Assembly: GCA_947631005.1 (NCBI GenBank)
Contig: CANRJR010000001.1
Location: 96,167 to 160,166, forward strand
DNA: 64,000 nucleotides
Source: an uncultured Clostridia bacterium
Lineage (GTDB): Bacteria; Bacillota; Clostridia; Christensenellales; Borkfalkiaceae
Reading direction: 5' to 3'
Positions 1 through 8,447 of the stretch are shown one piece after another. The stretch's first letter is position 1; each line of letters begins with the position of its first letter. The position numbers were made by a program, and so were the translations under genes. Below the pieces are notes generated by a model. The model was not told the DNA's origin. It searched no databases and was given only the letters and a program-made list of their open reading frames with translations.

Positions 1-1926
1 TTCCTGGTTGTTGCAGGCGAAGTGCTTGGGACATGCCGACCCGCCCTCCGATTGCAGTCCCCGCACCGCCGCCGCCGCCATCTTCCCCGCGAGGTAGGGA
101 TCTTCCGAAAAGTATTCGAAATTCCTGCCGCCGAGCGGGTTGCGGTGCAAATTCATGGCGGGCGCAAGTAAGACGTGCGAACCGCGCTCCCGCATCTCCC
201 GCCCCATGGCGGCATAGACGCCGAAGATGAGCGATTCGTCGAAAGTGGCGCAAAGCAGCGTTCCGATGGGGACGAGCGAGCAGGACGCTTTGAGCCGTAT
301 GCCCGAGGGTCCGTCCGTCGCCGTCACCGCGGGCACGCCCTTTTGCCGCAACGACTTGGTAACGCCGCCGAGCACGCCCGCGTTGCCCGCCGCGCCGAGT
401 GGGGAATCCATGTGAAAATCCCCACGCGAGAGTGCTTCGAGCTCCTCCGCGGTCAGTTGGGCGACGAACCTGTCGAGCGGGGCTCTGCCCGCCTTTACGT
501 CGCCGAGGGTGATCCCCCTGTCCCCCGACGGGGCGATCTCCTCGGGTAAATGTTCGAGGATCTGCGCTTTGAGATTTTTTTCGGAGAACGCGCAGTAGTT
601 GCCGAGTTCGTTGTCGGCGAGCACGCGGAACGGACGCTTGGGCGCGGCTTGTTCGGAGAGCTGTTCGACGACGCGCGGCATTTCGAGGGTGAATCCCCCC
701 ACGGGCGTCGCACTCCGCACGTCCGTCCCCACGAAGATCTCATACCGCCCCGCGTACATCACATATGCCTTTTTGCTCTCGTCGTACGAGGCGAAACTCC
801 TGTCGTCGAAATAGAGGTCGCCGAACGTTTCGCCGTCGGCGGGCAAGAGCGGCGTCTTGCGGAAGCCGACGAGCTCGCGCGCGGGATTGGCGAGCAAAAC
901 GCTCGGCTTTTTCACATAGACCTGCACCGTCTCCCGTCCCGCGCGTTTTCCCGTATTGCGGACGCGGAAACGGACGTGCATGTCGTCGTACGTCGCGCTG
1001 ACCGTAAACGTGGTGTACGAGAGCCCGAACCCGAACGGAAAGAGCACGTCGTCGCGCGCGAACGTCTCGAAATAGCGGTAGCCGACGAACACGTCCTCGG
1101 CGTATTGGTTGAAACGGGCGTTGCCGAAGTTGCGGGCGGGATAGCGGTCGTAGGCGAGCGCGACGGTATCGGGCAGTTTGCCGCAGGGCGACCGCTTCCC
1201 GAGCAGGAGGTCGGCGACGGCGTTCCCCGTCTCCATGCCGCCCTGCCATACGAGAAGAAGCGCGTCGATCTCGTATTCGGACAAAAAGGAAAAGTCGATG
1301 AGGTTGCCGATGTTGAGCACGACGGCGACGTGCGGGAAGCTCTTGGTCACCCGTTCGAGGAGACGCCGCTCGGCGTCGGTGAGGTAAAAACTTCCCTTTA
1401 TCAGCTCGCTCTCGCGGTCCTCGCCCGCCGCCCTGCCGATCACGACGACGGCGGTATCCGCCTCCTGCACGGCGTGCAGCATGACCTGCTCGGGCACGTC
1501 GGGTTCGGGGAAAGAGAACGGCCAATTCCCCCAGCTCCCCTTGGGCGCGGGATGCGCCGCGACGTAGCCGCGGTAAAATTCCTCGACGGAGGAGGACAGG
1601 TTCGCGCCCGCCCGCTTCAACCCGTCGAGAATGCTTACGGCGTACGGCTTCAACACGTTTCCGCCCGAGCCGTAACCCGTATAGAATGTGTCGATCTGCA
1701 CCCGTCCGAAGAGGGCGAATTTCCCCGTAAGGGGAAGCGTATCTTGATTTTTGAGCAACACCGCGCCCTCCGCGGCGGCGCGGCGCAACATTTCGGAGGT
1801 CGCGGGGGGACAGTCGTATTCCCCCTCGGCGGCGGTGTTCTCGCCCTGCGCGAGGGAATTTCCCGAAAGTTTGTTGTACATCCGCGCGGCGAGATTGACG
1901 AAACGTTGTCTGATGGTCTTGGGCAT
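1..1926 (-). CDS. Glycoside hydrolase family 3 protein with reversed domain order (3' end beyond window)
   Basis: The frame read left from ATG 1926 stays open to base 1 (642 codons), so the ORF track omits it. GH3 enzymes remove terminal glucose or xylose residues from beta-linked glycosides. Here the usual C-terminal GH3 domain comes first (GAVLLKN near residue 53), then the fibronectin-like part (FGFGLSYTTF near 295), and last the start of the catalytic barrel (DGPSGIR near 540, KHFACNNQE at 634-642). This inverted order is known from some rumen Ruminococcus and Butyrivibrio beta-glucosidases. The nucleophile Asp region would lie left of the window. No signal peptide is visible, so it is probably cytoplasmic. 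A GGAG lies 7 bases before the start. It is divergent from the M18 peptidase gene. Substrate cannot be told. Confidence 0.9.
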   Translation of the reverse strand, partial: MPKTIRQRFVNLAARMYNKLSGNSLAQGENTAAEGEYDCPPATSEMLRRAAAEGAVLLKNQDTLPLTGKFALFGRVQIDTFYTGYGSGGNVLKPYAVSILDGLKRAGANLSSSVEEFYRGYVAAHPAPKGSWGNWPFSFPEPDVPEQVMLHAVQEADTAVVVIGRAAGEDRESELIKGSFYLTDAERRLLERVTKSFPHVAVVLNIGNLIDFSFLSEYEIDALLLVWQGGMETGNAVADLLLGKRSPCGKLPDTVALAYDRYPARNFGNARFNQYAEDVFVGYRYFETFARDDVLFPFGFGLSYTTFTVSATYDDMHVRFRVRNTGKRAGRETVQVYVKKPSVLLANPARELVGFRKTPLLPADGETFGDLYFDDRSFASYDESKKAYVMYAGRYEIFVGTDVRSATPVGGFTLEMPRVVEQLSEQAAPKRPFRVLADNELGNYCAFSEKNLKAQILEHLPEEIAPSGDRGITLGDVKAGRAPLDRFVAQLTAEELEALSRGDFHMDSPLGAAGNAGVLGGVTKSLRQKGVPAVTATDGPSGIRLKASCSLVPIGTLLCATFDESLIFGVYAAMGREMRERGSHVLLAPAMNLHRNPLGGRNFEYFSEDPYLAGKMAAAAVRGLQSEGGSACPKHFACNNQE

Positions 1927-1954
1927 ACACTCACTCCATAACCGTACTGCTTTG

Positions 1955-1983
1955 ATTATAACATTTTGCGGCGCGTCTGTCAA
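1955..1983 (-). promoter_or_regulatory. Sigma-A promoter of the GH3 gene
   Basis: TTGACA (1983-1978), 17-base spacer, TATAAT (1960-1955), followed by a leader of about 28 bases that holds the GGAG ribosome-binding site. It is a perfect consensus, back to back with the M18 peptidase promoter. Confidence 0.85.
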
Positions 1984-2002
1984 GATACGCCCCGCAAATG
2001 TC

Positions 2003-2031
2003 TTGCATTCGACGAAAATTTCGTGTATAAT
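2003..2031 (+). promoter_or_regulatory. Promoter of the M18 aminopeptidase gene; predicts a leaderless mRNA
   Basis: TTGCAT (2003-2008), 17-base spacer, TATAAT (2026-2031). Only 7 bases separate the -10 box from the ATG at 2039, so transcription should start at or next to the start codon, and there is no room for a Shine-Dalgarno sequence. Confidence 0.8.
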
Positions 2032-2038
2032 AGCCCAT

Positions 2039-3250
2039 ATGGAACACTTTACCGAATTTCTCAAAACCTCTTATACGGCGTACCACGCCGTGCAGAACAT
2101 CGCCGCCCGCCTGAACGCCGCAGGCTTTGTCCCCCTCTCGGAGGGCGAACGCTGGTCGCTCAAAGACGGCGGAAATTACTACGTCGTGCGCGGCGGCGGC
2201 GTCATCGCCTTCCGCTACCGCGCCGCGGGCGGGTATCTCATCGTCGCCTCGCATACCGATTCCCCCTGTCTCAAACTCAAAGGGGGCGTGTTGCGCGACC
2301 AAACCTACGTCCGTCTCAATACCGAGCCGTACGGCGGCGGGCTGTGGTACACCTTTTTCGACCGTCCCCTGCGCCTCGCGGGACGCACGGTAGGACATGA
2401 CCTCGCTGCGGCGATCTATACGGGCGGGACCGTCGTGCTTCCCTCCCTCGCCGTCCATATGCAACGGGACGCCAACGAAAAGTTTTCGCCCAATTTGCAG
2501 ACCGAGCTCCCGCTCTTTGCGGTGGGAAACGCCGATCTGCCCGACGCCCTCTCCTACGATCTCTTCGCCGTGCCCGACGACACGCCCTTCTTTGCGGGCG
2601 CGAACGGGGAACTGCTCTGCTCCCCCCGTCTCGACGACCTCGCGGGCGTATGCGCCTCGCTCGACGCCTTCCTCGCCGCCGATAACAGCCGCACCGCCGT
2701 GTGCGCCTGTCTCGACGCGGAAGAGATCGGTAGCCGTACGCGGGACGGTGCGGGCGGCGACCTGCTCCGCGCCGTCATCGAACGCATTTCAGCCGTTCGC
2801 GGCGAGGACAAACAGCAGATGCTGTGCGATCTCAACGCGTCGTTCCTGCTCTCGCTCGACGGCGCGCACGCGCTCCACCCCAACCACCCCGAAAAATGCG
2901 ACCCGTGCGACCGCCCCGTCCTCGGCGGCGGGATCGCCGTAAAGACGCACGCGGGCGGCGCATATACCACCGATTCGCTCACGGCGGCGGCGGTGTGCGC
3001 CCTCTTCGAACGGGCGGGCGTAAAGTATCAGAAGTTTTACAACCGTTCGGACATGCGAAGCGGCTCGACGCTCGGCGCGATCTCGCTCGGGCAGGTGTGC
3101 GTCCCCTCTGCCGACGTCGGCGTCGCCCAACTCGCCATGCACTCCGCCGTGGAGACGATGGCGCGCGACGACTACGGCGAACTCGTCAAGGGCTTGACCG
3201 CCTTCTACCGCTCCTCCCTCTCCCTCGCCGCCGACCGCATTCAATTATGA
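2039..3250 (+). CDS. apeB: M18 family aminopeptidase
   Basis: A 403-residue zinc metallopeptidase of family M18 (aspartyl aminopeptidase/ApeB type), which removes N-terminal residues from peptides in the cytoplasm. Visible family motifs are SHTDSP (metal ligands H72 and D74), DAEEIGSRT (catalytic Glu pair), DGAHALHPNH and SDMRSGSTLG near the C terminus. The ORF track extends the frame upstream to 1751, but the protein homology begins at MEHFTEFLKTSYTAYH. A strong promoter whose -10 box ends 7 bases before this ATG fixes the start and implies leaderless translation. Single-gene unit, divergent from the GH3 gene. Confidence 0.92.
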   Translation: MEHFTEFLKTSYTAYHAVQNIAARLNAAGFVPLSEGERWSLKDGGNYYVVRGGGVIAFRYRAAGGYLIVASHTDSPCLKLKGGVLRDQTYVRLNTEPYGGGLWYTFFDRPLRLAGRTVGHDLAAAIYTGGTVVLPSLAVHMQRDANEKFSPNLQTELPLFAVGNADLPDALSYDLFAVPDDTPFFAGANGELLCSPRLDDLAGVCASLDAFLAADNSRTAVCACLDAEEIGSRTRDGAGGDLLRAVIERISAVRGEDKQQMLCDLNASFLLSLDGAHALHPNHPEKCDPCDRPVLGGGIAVKTHAGGAYTTDSLTAAAVCALFERAGVKYQKFYNRSDMRSGSTLGAISLGQVCVPSADVGVAQLAMHSAVETMARDDYGELVKGLTAFYRSSLSLAADRIQL

Positions 3251-3349
3251 GCAGACGGCAAATTCCCGCGGAATTTGGTTGATGTACGGCTTCGCCGTTT
3301 GCATGACGTTTTTCGTTTGATTGTAAGAATATATTGATATTTTCAGCGA

Positions 3350-3376
3350 AAATCCCGCGCCCCGCGCGGGATTTTT
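3350..3376 (+). terminator. Intrinsic terminator downstream of apeB
   Basis: AATCCCGCGC-CCC-GCGCGGGATT stem followed by TTTC, on the plus strand about 100 bases after the apeB stop. The bases between hold a short palindrome (AAATTCCCGCGGAATTT) and no gene. Confidence 0.7.
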
Positions 3377-3477
3377 CAATATGATTTGATATATAAGAAA
3401 GCCTTTTTTCATGGTAACATGGAACGCGAACGGGCATCCCCAATTTGTCATTCAGAGCGAAGCAGCTCTCTTAATCT

Positions 3478-3649
3478 GTCATTTCGCCCCGCCCGCGGCT
3501 TCTATTTGTAGACCAAGGGCGGCACGAGCCCGCAGGGCGAAGTGCCAAGCCGCTTCTCAATATGTCATTTCGCCCCGCCCGCGGCTTCTATTTGTAGACC
3601 AAGGGCGGCACGAGCCCGCAGGGCGAAGTACCAAGCCGCTTCTCAATCT
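3478..3649. repeat. 86-bp tandem repeat, two units
   Basis: Two nearly identical 86-bp units begin at GTCATTTCGCCCCGCCCG (3478 and 3564). A third, diverged start is at 3650. Each unit contains AAGGGCGGCACGAGCCCGCAGGGCGAAGT. The short ORFs called here on both strands only read through repeat DNA and are not genes. Confidence 0.8.
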
Positions 3650-3711
3650 GTCATTTCGACCGAAGCGGCTCTCTTAATATATCATTTCGCCCCGCCCACG
3701 GCTTCCAATAT

Positions 3712-3832
3712 GTCATTTCGACCGAAGCGGGCGAAGCCCGCGAAGTGGAGAAATCCCCTTGGTCGTTGATGATGTTTGTAATAAAAATAAGGGAGATTTC
3801 TCGACTACGGCTACGCCTCCGCTCGAAATGAC
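3712..3832. repeat. MITE-like element with inverted ends
   Basis: A 121-bp element bounded by GTCATTTCGA on the left and TCGAAATGAC on the right, with inner inverted pieces GAGAAATC and GATTTCTC. Its arms carry GAAGCGGGCGAAGCCCGCGAAGT and CTACGGCTACGCCTCCGCT. A related copy lies at 59347-59468 and fragments lie in the 51.3-51.95 kb tandem repeat. Such GTCATTTCGA...GAGAAATC repeats are common between genes in many bacterial genomes. No transposase is present. Confidence 0.7.
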
Positions 3833-3850
3833 ATATTAGAAACGCTTTTA

Positions 3851-4175
3851 AGGCTTCCAATTATGTTGCGCGAGGAAAACCACGCTATTTTTGTCCCGCA
3901 AAAATACTACGTCTTTTTGCGGGAACCCTATACGCTGCGCCTTTGGGCGGCAGGGACCGCCGCAAAGCCCGTCGCGCCTGCCTGCGCTCCTGTCGCGGCG
4001 TTGTTCACAGCCCACAGGGCTGATGAACAGAAGCAACGCCGCTCCACCCAATTTGCCGCACACTTGCGGCTTATTGTCTTACAAAGCGAACGAGAGGACT
4101 AACCTAATTAAAGCGAGAGCTGGTTTCCCTCACGAAAAATGCTTTTGCCGACAAGCAAAAGCATTTTTCGTGAAC
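3851..4175. repeat. Multi-hairpin repeat element, long form, copy 1
   Basis: About 325 bp, nearly identical to 59563-59882. Successive stems on the plus strand are CCCGCAAAAA/TTTTTGCGGG, GCGTTGTTCACAGCCC paired imperfectly with GGGCTGATGAACAGAAGCAACGC, GCCGCA/TGCGGC, and finally TCACGAAAAATGCTTTTGC with its complement ending in GTGAAC. Between the last two stems is a conserved linker, TTATTGTCTTACAAAGCGAA and on to GCTGGTTTCC. No plausible protein is encoded. Bases 4176-4258 hold a degraded unit (TTATGG/CCATAA hairpin) and GGGAGATTCTTCGCTTCGCT, also found at 59516. Confidence 0.75.
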
Positions 4176-4258
4176 GTTTCAATTTATGGCACGAGGAAAC
4201 CATAAAATGCGGGAGATTCTTCGCTTCGCTCTGAATGACATTATTAGAAACGCCTTTG

Positions 4259-4468
4259 AGGCTTCCAATTTACGGCGCGAGGAAAACCACGCTTTTCCGC
4301 TGCGCGACACAATTTGCCGCACACTTGCGGCTTATTGTCTTACAAAGCGAACGAGAGGATCAACCTAATTTAAGCGATAGTTGGTTTCCGTCACGAAATT
4401 TTCTTTTCGAAGACACGCGCGGCGCGAACGCGCAACGCGCACGGCACAAGAAAAGAAAATTTGTGAAC
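4259..4468. repeat. Multi-hairpin repeat element, short form, copy 2
   Basis: Carries the same conserved boxes as copy 1 (GCCGCACACTTGCGGC hairpin, TTATTGTCTTACAAAGCGAA linker), but the last stem is AAATTTTCTTTTC paired with GAAAAGAAAATTT around a longer loop. The element's terminal GTGAAC (4463-4468) directly touches the TGA stop codon (4471-4469) of the minus-strand ABC transporter gene. It may also act as that operon's 3' end, since no other terminator is visible there. Confidence 0.7.
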
Positions 4469-6421
4469 TCACTCCAACTCAAACGCGCCCGTATAGAGCT
4501 GGTAATACTTGCCTTTCATCTCGATGAGCTGGTCGTGCGTGCCGCGTTCGATGATCCTGCCCTGTTCGAGCACCATGATGACGTTGGAATTTTTGACGGT
4601 GGAGAGGCGGTGGGCGATGACGAACACCGTTCTCCCCTCCATGAGTTTATCCATGCCGCGTTGGACGATGGCTTCGGTGCGGGTATCGATGGAGGACGTC
4701 GCCTCGTCGAGGATCATGACGGGCGGGTCGGCGACCGCGGCGCGCGCGATGGAAAGGAGCTGCCGCTGTCCCTGCGAGAGGTTCGCGCCGTTCTGGTGCA
4801 ACATCGTGTTGTAGCCCTCGGGCAGGCGGGTGATGAAGTCGTCCGCGCCCGCGAGTTTTGCCGCCGCGATGCACTCCTCGTCCGTCGCGTCGAGCTTGCC
4901 GTAGCGGATGTTGTCCATGACCGTCCCCGTGAAGAGGTTGGTGTCCTGCAAGACCATGCCGATCGCGCGGCGAAGCTCCCCTTTCTTGATCTTACTCACG
5001 TTGATCCCGTCGTAGCGGATCTTGCCGTCCTGAATGTCGTAGAAGCGGGTGAGCAGGTTGGTGATGGTGGTTTTCCCCGCGCCCGTCGCGCCGACGAAGG
5101 CGACCTTTTGTCCGGGGCGGGCGTAGAGGGAGATGTCGTGCAAGACGATCTTATCGGGCGTATAGCCGAAGTCGACGTCGAACATTCTCACGTCGCCCGC
5201 GAGCCGTTCGTAGGTGACCGTGCCGTCGGCGTGGGGATGTTTCCACGCCCAAATGCCCGTCCGTTCGGCGCATTCCACGAGCTTTCCGTCCTCCTCGCGG
5301 GCGTTGACGAGCGTGACATACCCCTCGTCCTCCTCGGGCTTTTCGTCGATGAGGGCGAACAGACGCGCCGCGCCCGCAAGACCCATGATGACGGGGTTGA
5401 CCTGGTTGGAAACCTGGTTGATGTTATTGGAGAACTGCCGCGTCATTTGCAGGAAGGCGACGACGAGCGGGATGCTGAAATACGCGCCTGAACCGCCGAA
5501 CAGCAGCGACAGACCGACGTTCTGCGTATGGTGGATGATGAACACGCCGCCCAAAATGGCAACGAGCACGTAGAAGATATGTCCGAGGTTGCCGAGAATG
5601 GGCATGAGCATATTTGCGTACGCGTTCGCCTGCGTCGACTGTTTGCAGAGCGCGTCGTTCACGTTGTTGAAGTCGGCTTTCGCCGCCTCTTCATGACAGA
5701 ACACCTTGACGACTTTCTGACCGTTCATCATCTCTTCGACGAACCCCTCGGTGCGCGCGATGGACGTCTGCATGGCGAGGAAGAACTTTCCCGCGCCGCC
5801 GCCCACGATCTTGGTGACGAGGAAGATGACGACGATCCCGCCGAGCACGATCAGAAGCAGGTAGACGCTGTACCAGAGCATGATGCAGAACAGGGTGAAC
5901 ACCATGACGCCCGAGGTCAACAGTTGCGGCAACGATTGGGAAACGACCTGCCGCAGCGTATCGATGTCGTTGGTGTAATAGCTCATGATGTCGCCGTGGC
6001 TGTGCGTATCGAAGTAGCGGATGGGAAGATCCTGCATGCCGTCGAACATTGCCCCGCGCATCTGTTTGAGGTAGCCCTGCGTGATGATCGCCATGAGCTG
6101 TTTGTCGACCGCCCCCGCGACGAGGGAGACGACGTACAGCCCGATGAGGATGCACATGAAGCGGGTGATGTCCTTGCCGTAGACCGCCCAGCCGAGCGAA
6201 AGATCGGCGGTTTCGAGCACGGTGAAGATGCGTTCCATGAAAATGGACGGAAGCGCGCTGATGATCGCGTTGAATACGATGAGGATGAGCGTGAGCGTCA
6301 ACATCTTGGGATAGAAATGGAAAACCGATTTGATGACGCGCTTCATCGTCCCCTTGGGCGCGCCTTTGGGCGCGCCCATGCCGCCCCTGCCGCCTCTTCT
6401 GACATTCATATTCATTTTCAT
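4469..6421 (-). CDS. ABC exporter subunit with canonical nucleotide site (second gene of pair)
   Basis: A 650-residue fused membrane/ATPase half-transporter. The N-terminal half has six predicted transmembrane segments. The C-terminal ATPase has Walker A (GATGAGKTT), a signature changed to LSQGQ, and a canonical Walker B with catalytic Glu (VMILDEATSSID). Together with its partner this is the pattern of heterodimeric exporters such as TM287/288, BmrCD and LmrCD, which export drugs or lipids and have one active and one degenerate ATP site. A basic, glycine-rich N terminus precedes the first membrane helix. Its start overlaps the partner's stop (ATGA), with GGAGGTGACGAAGA before the ATG. The 3' end abuts a repeat element. 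Confidence 0.9.
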   Translation of the reverse strand: MKMNMNVRRGGRGGMGAPKGAPKGTMKRVIKSVFHFYPKMLTLTLILIVFNAIISALPSIFMERIFTVLETADLSLGWAVYGKDITRFMCILIGLYVVSLVAGAVDKQLMAIITQGYLKQMRGAMFDGMQDLPIRYFDTHSHGDIMSYYTNDIDTLRQVVSQSLPQLLTSGVMVFTLFCIMLWYSVYLLLIVLGGIVVIFLVTKIVGGGAGKFFLAMQTSIARTEGFVEEMMNGQKVVKVFCHEEAAKADFNNVNDALCKQSTQANAYANMLMPILGNLGHIFYVLVAILGGVFIIHHTQNVGLSLLFGGSGAYFSIPLVVAFLQMTRQFSNNINQVSNQVNPVIMGLAGAARLFALIDEKPEEDEGYVTLVNAREEDGKLVECAERTGIWAWKHPHADGTVTYERLAGDVRMFDVDFGYTPDKIVLHDISLYARPGQKVAFVGATGAGKTTITNLLTRFYDIQDGKIRYDGINVSKIKKGELRRAIGMVLQDTNLFTGTVMDNIRYGKLDATDEECIAAAKLAGADDFITRLPEGYNTMLHQNGANLSQGQRQLLSIARAAVADPPVMILDEATSSIDTRTEAIVQRGMDKLMEGRTVFVIAHRLSTVKNSNVIMVLEQGRIIERGTHDQLIEMKGKYYQLYTGAFELE

Positions 6422-8208
6422 TCTTCGTCACCTCCGTCCATTTGATCGAGGGACTTGATCGCCTTACCGCCCTTGTTTTGCGTGTTGTACACTTCGGTGT
6501 AGATGTCGTTGTGGTTGAGCAATTCCGCGTGCGACCCGACTGCCACGATCCTGCCGTTGTCCATGATGACGATGCGGTCGGCGTCCTCGACGGAGGAGGT
6601 GCGTTGCGCGATGATGAATTTGGTCGTCGTGGGAATGTATTCGCGGAACGCCTTGCGGATGAGTGCGTCCGTCTGCGTATCGACGGCGGACGTGGAGTCG
6701 TCGAGAATGAGCACCTTGGGCTTTTTGAGCAGGGCGCGCGCGATGCACAGGCGTTGCTTCTGCCCGCCCGAAACGTTCGTGCCCCCCTGCGTGATGTATG
6801 TATCGTATTTGTCGGGGAAAGTCTGGATAAATTCGTCTGCCTGCGCGAGACGGCACGCCGCTTCGAGCTCCTCGTCCGTCGCGTCGGGATCGCCCCAGCG
6901 CAAATTGTCTTTGATCGTGCCAGAAAAGAGCACATTCTTTTGCAGGACGACGGCGACTTGGTTGCGCAACGTTTCGAGATCGTATTCTTTCACGTCCCGC
7001 CCGCCGACGCGCACCGTACCCTCTGTCGCGTCGTAGAGACGGGAGATGAGGTTGACGAGGGAGGTCTTACTCGACCCCGTCCCGCCGATAATGCCGATCG
7101 TCTCCCCCGAGCGGACGTGCAGGTCGATGTTTTCCAACACGTACTTTTCCGCCGACGCCGAATATTTGAAGCTCACGCCGTCGAAGTCGACCGAGCCGTC
7201 GGCGACCTCATAGACGGGATCTTCGGGATTGTGCAGGGTGGATTCTTCTTTGAGCACCTCGCAAATACGCCGCGCGCTCTCGACGGACATCGTAATCATC
7301 GCGAACACCATCGAGAACATCATGAGCGACGTCAAGATCTGCATGCCGTACACGATGAGCTGGGAGACGACGCCCACGTTGTACTGACCCGCCCCCGTAT
7401 TTTTGAGAATGAGGTACGAGCCGACGAAGAGCACCGCGGAGAGCACACCGTAGAAAAAGAGCTGCATGGCGGGGTTGTTCCACGCAAGAATGCGTTCCGC
7501 CTTGGTGAAGTCGACCTGCACGTCGGTCGCGGCGCGGTCGAACTTCTCCTTTTCGTACTCCTCGCGGACATACGACTTCACGACGCGGATGCCTTTCACG
7601 TTCTCCTGTATGGATTCGTTGAGGTTGTCGTACTTGCGGAACACGCGGTGGAAGAGCGGCATGCTGCGCCACATGATGAAAAAGAGAATGGCGGCGAGCG
7701 GCGGAATGACGCCGACGAAGATCCACGCGAGCGGACCGCCCATCACAAACGCCATCACGAGCGAGAACGCCATCATGAGCGGACTGCGGATCGCCGTACG
7801 GATGATCGTCATATACGCGAACTGCACGTTATTCACGTCCGTCGTCATACGGGTCACGAGGGAAGGCGTGGAAAACTTGTCGATGTTTTCAAAGGAAAAA
7901 TCTTGGATTCTGTAATAGATGTCCTTGCGCAAATTTTTGGCGAAGCCGGAAGAGGCTTGCGCGCAGAACAGCCCCGCGAGCGCGCCGCAAATGAGCGAGA
8001 CAAAGGACACGCCGACGAGGATCCCGCCGTAGATGAGGATGAGACGAAGCATTTCGCCCCCCTCCCCGCCCGTCTCGATCGCGTTGACGAGCTTGGCGAT
8101 GATGAACGGGATCAAACATTCGAGCACGACCTCGAAAGACACGAAGATCGGCGAGAGGATGGATGGAAGTTTATACTCCCTGATGGATTTCATGAGCGTC
8201 TTGATCAA
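6418..8208 (-). CDS. ABC exporter subunit with degenerate Walker B (first gene of pair)
   Basis: A half-transporter of about 597 residues: six membrane segments, then an ATPase with Walker A GGTGSSKTS, signature NVSGGQKQRL and Walker B VLILDDSTSAVD, where the catalytic Glu is replaced by Asp. Combined with the LSQGQ signature of the partner this makes one composite ATP site degenerate, as known for heterodimeric multidrug-type exporters. The track starts at ATG 8238, but GGAGGTG (8219-8213) is ideally placed for TTG 8208 (peptide begins MIKTLMKSIREYKL) and too far from the next ATG (8193), so TTG is preferred. Substrate unknown. Confidence 0.88.
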   Translation of the reverse strand: MIKTLMKSIREYKLPSILSPIFVSFEVVLECLIPFIIAKLVNAIETGGEGGEMLRLILIYGGILVGVSFVSLICGALAGLFCAQASSGFAKNLRKDIYYRIQDFSFENIDKFSTPSLVTRMTTDVNNVQFAYMTIIRTAIRSPLMMAFSLVMAFVMGGPLAWIFVGVIPPLAAILFFIMWRSMPLFHRVFRKYDNLNESIQENVKGIRVVKSYVREEYEKEKFDRAATDVQVDFTKAERILAWNNPAMQLFFYGVLSAVLFVGSYLILKNTGAGQYNVGVVSQLIVYGMQILTSLMMFSMVFAMITMSVESARRICEVLKEESTLHNPEDPVYEVADGSVDFDGVSFKYSASAEKYVLENIDLHVRSGETIGIIGGTGSSKTSLVNLISRLYDATEGTVRVGGRDVKEYDLETLRNQVAVVLQKNVLFSGTIKDNLRWGDPDATDEELEAACRLAQADEFIQTFPDKYDTYITQGGTNVSGGQKQRLCIARALLKKPKVLILDDSTSAVDTQTDALIRKAFREYIPTTTKFIIAQRTSSVEDADRIVIMDNGRIVAVGSHAELLNHNDIYTEVYNTQNKGGKAIKSLDQMDGGDEE

Positions 8209-8246
8209 GCAACACCTCCGCGCCCCATACGGGCGCATTCCTATTC

Positions 8247-8275
8247 AGTATAAGAAAAAACCGTAAATCCCGCAA
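8247..8275 (-). promoter_or_regulatory. Probable promoter of the ABC exporter operon
   Basis: TTGCGG (8275-8270), 17-base spacer, TATACT (8252-8247), about 40 bases before the TTG start. The -35 is weak and the -10 is good. Confidence 0.55.
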
Positions 8276-8406
8276 CGAGGCTTTACGCTTTCGACGACCA
8301 TATATGATATATTAGCACGCGCGCACGGGAATGTCAATGATTTCTCGCCCCAACGGACAATTTCACGAAAAAATCATAATTATGCCCGAAAACGATAAAA
8401 AGCGAC

Positions 8407-8435
8407 AAAAAAAGGACGGTAACCGTCCCTTTTTT
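8407..8435 (-). terminator. Terminator of the spoIIA operon
   Basis: GGACGG-TTA-CCGTCC stem followed by seven T on the minus strand, about 20 bases after the sigF stop. T-rich on both sides, so it may work both ways. Confidence 0.8.
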
Positions 8436-8447
8436 CCCGACTTTCTT

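Noticed and set aside
550-1941. ORFs of 463 (+) and 396 (-) residues at the GH3 locus
   Set aside because: Wrong frames; the GH3 frame (open to the window edge and therefore missing from the track) contains all family motifs.
3478-3649. Possible CRISPR array
   Set aside because: The 86-bp units are directly adjacent with no unique spacers, and no cas gene is present.
4060-4175. Integron attC site or retron RNA
   Set aside because: Co-varying hairpins recall both, but there are no attC R'/R'' boxes (RYYYAAC/GTTRRRY), no integrase and no reverse transcriptase.
3245-4205. Short ORFs in the 3.3-4.2 kb repeat block
   Set aside because: Read-through of intergenic repeats on both strands; nearly the same ORFs recur at 59.5 kb.
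4235-8253. Long plus-strand ORFs (418, 305 and 603 residues) opposite the ABC exporter
   Set aside because: Shadows. Both minus-strand ABC proteins are complete with Walker motifs.
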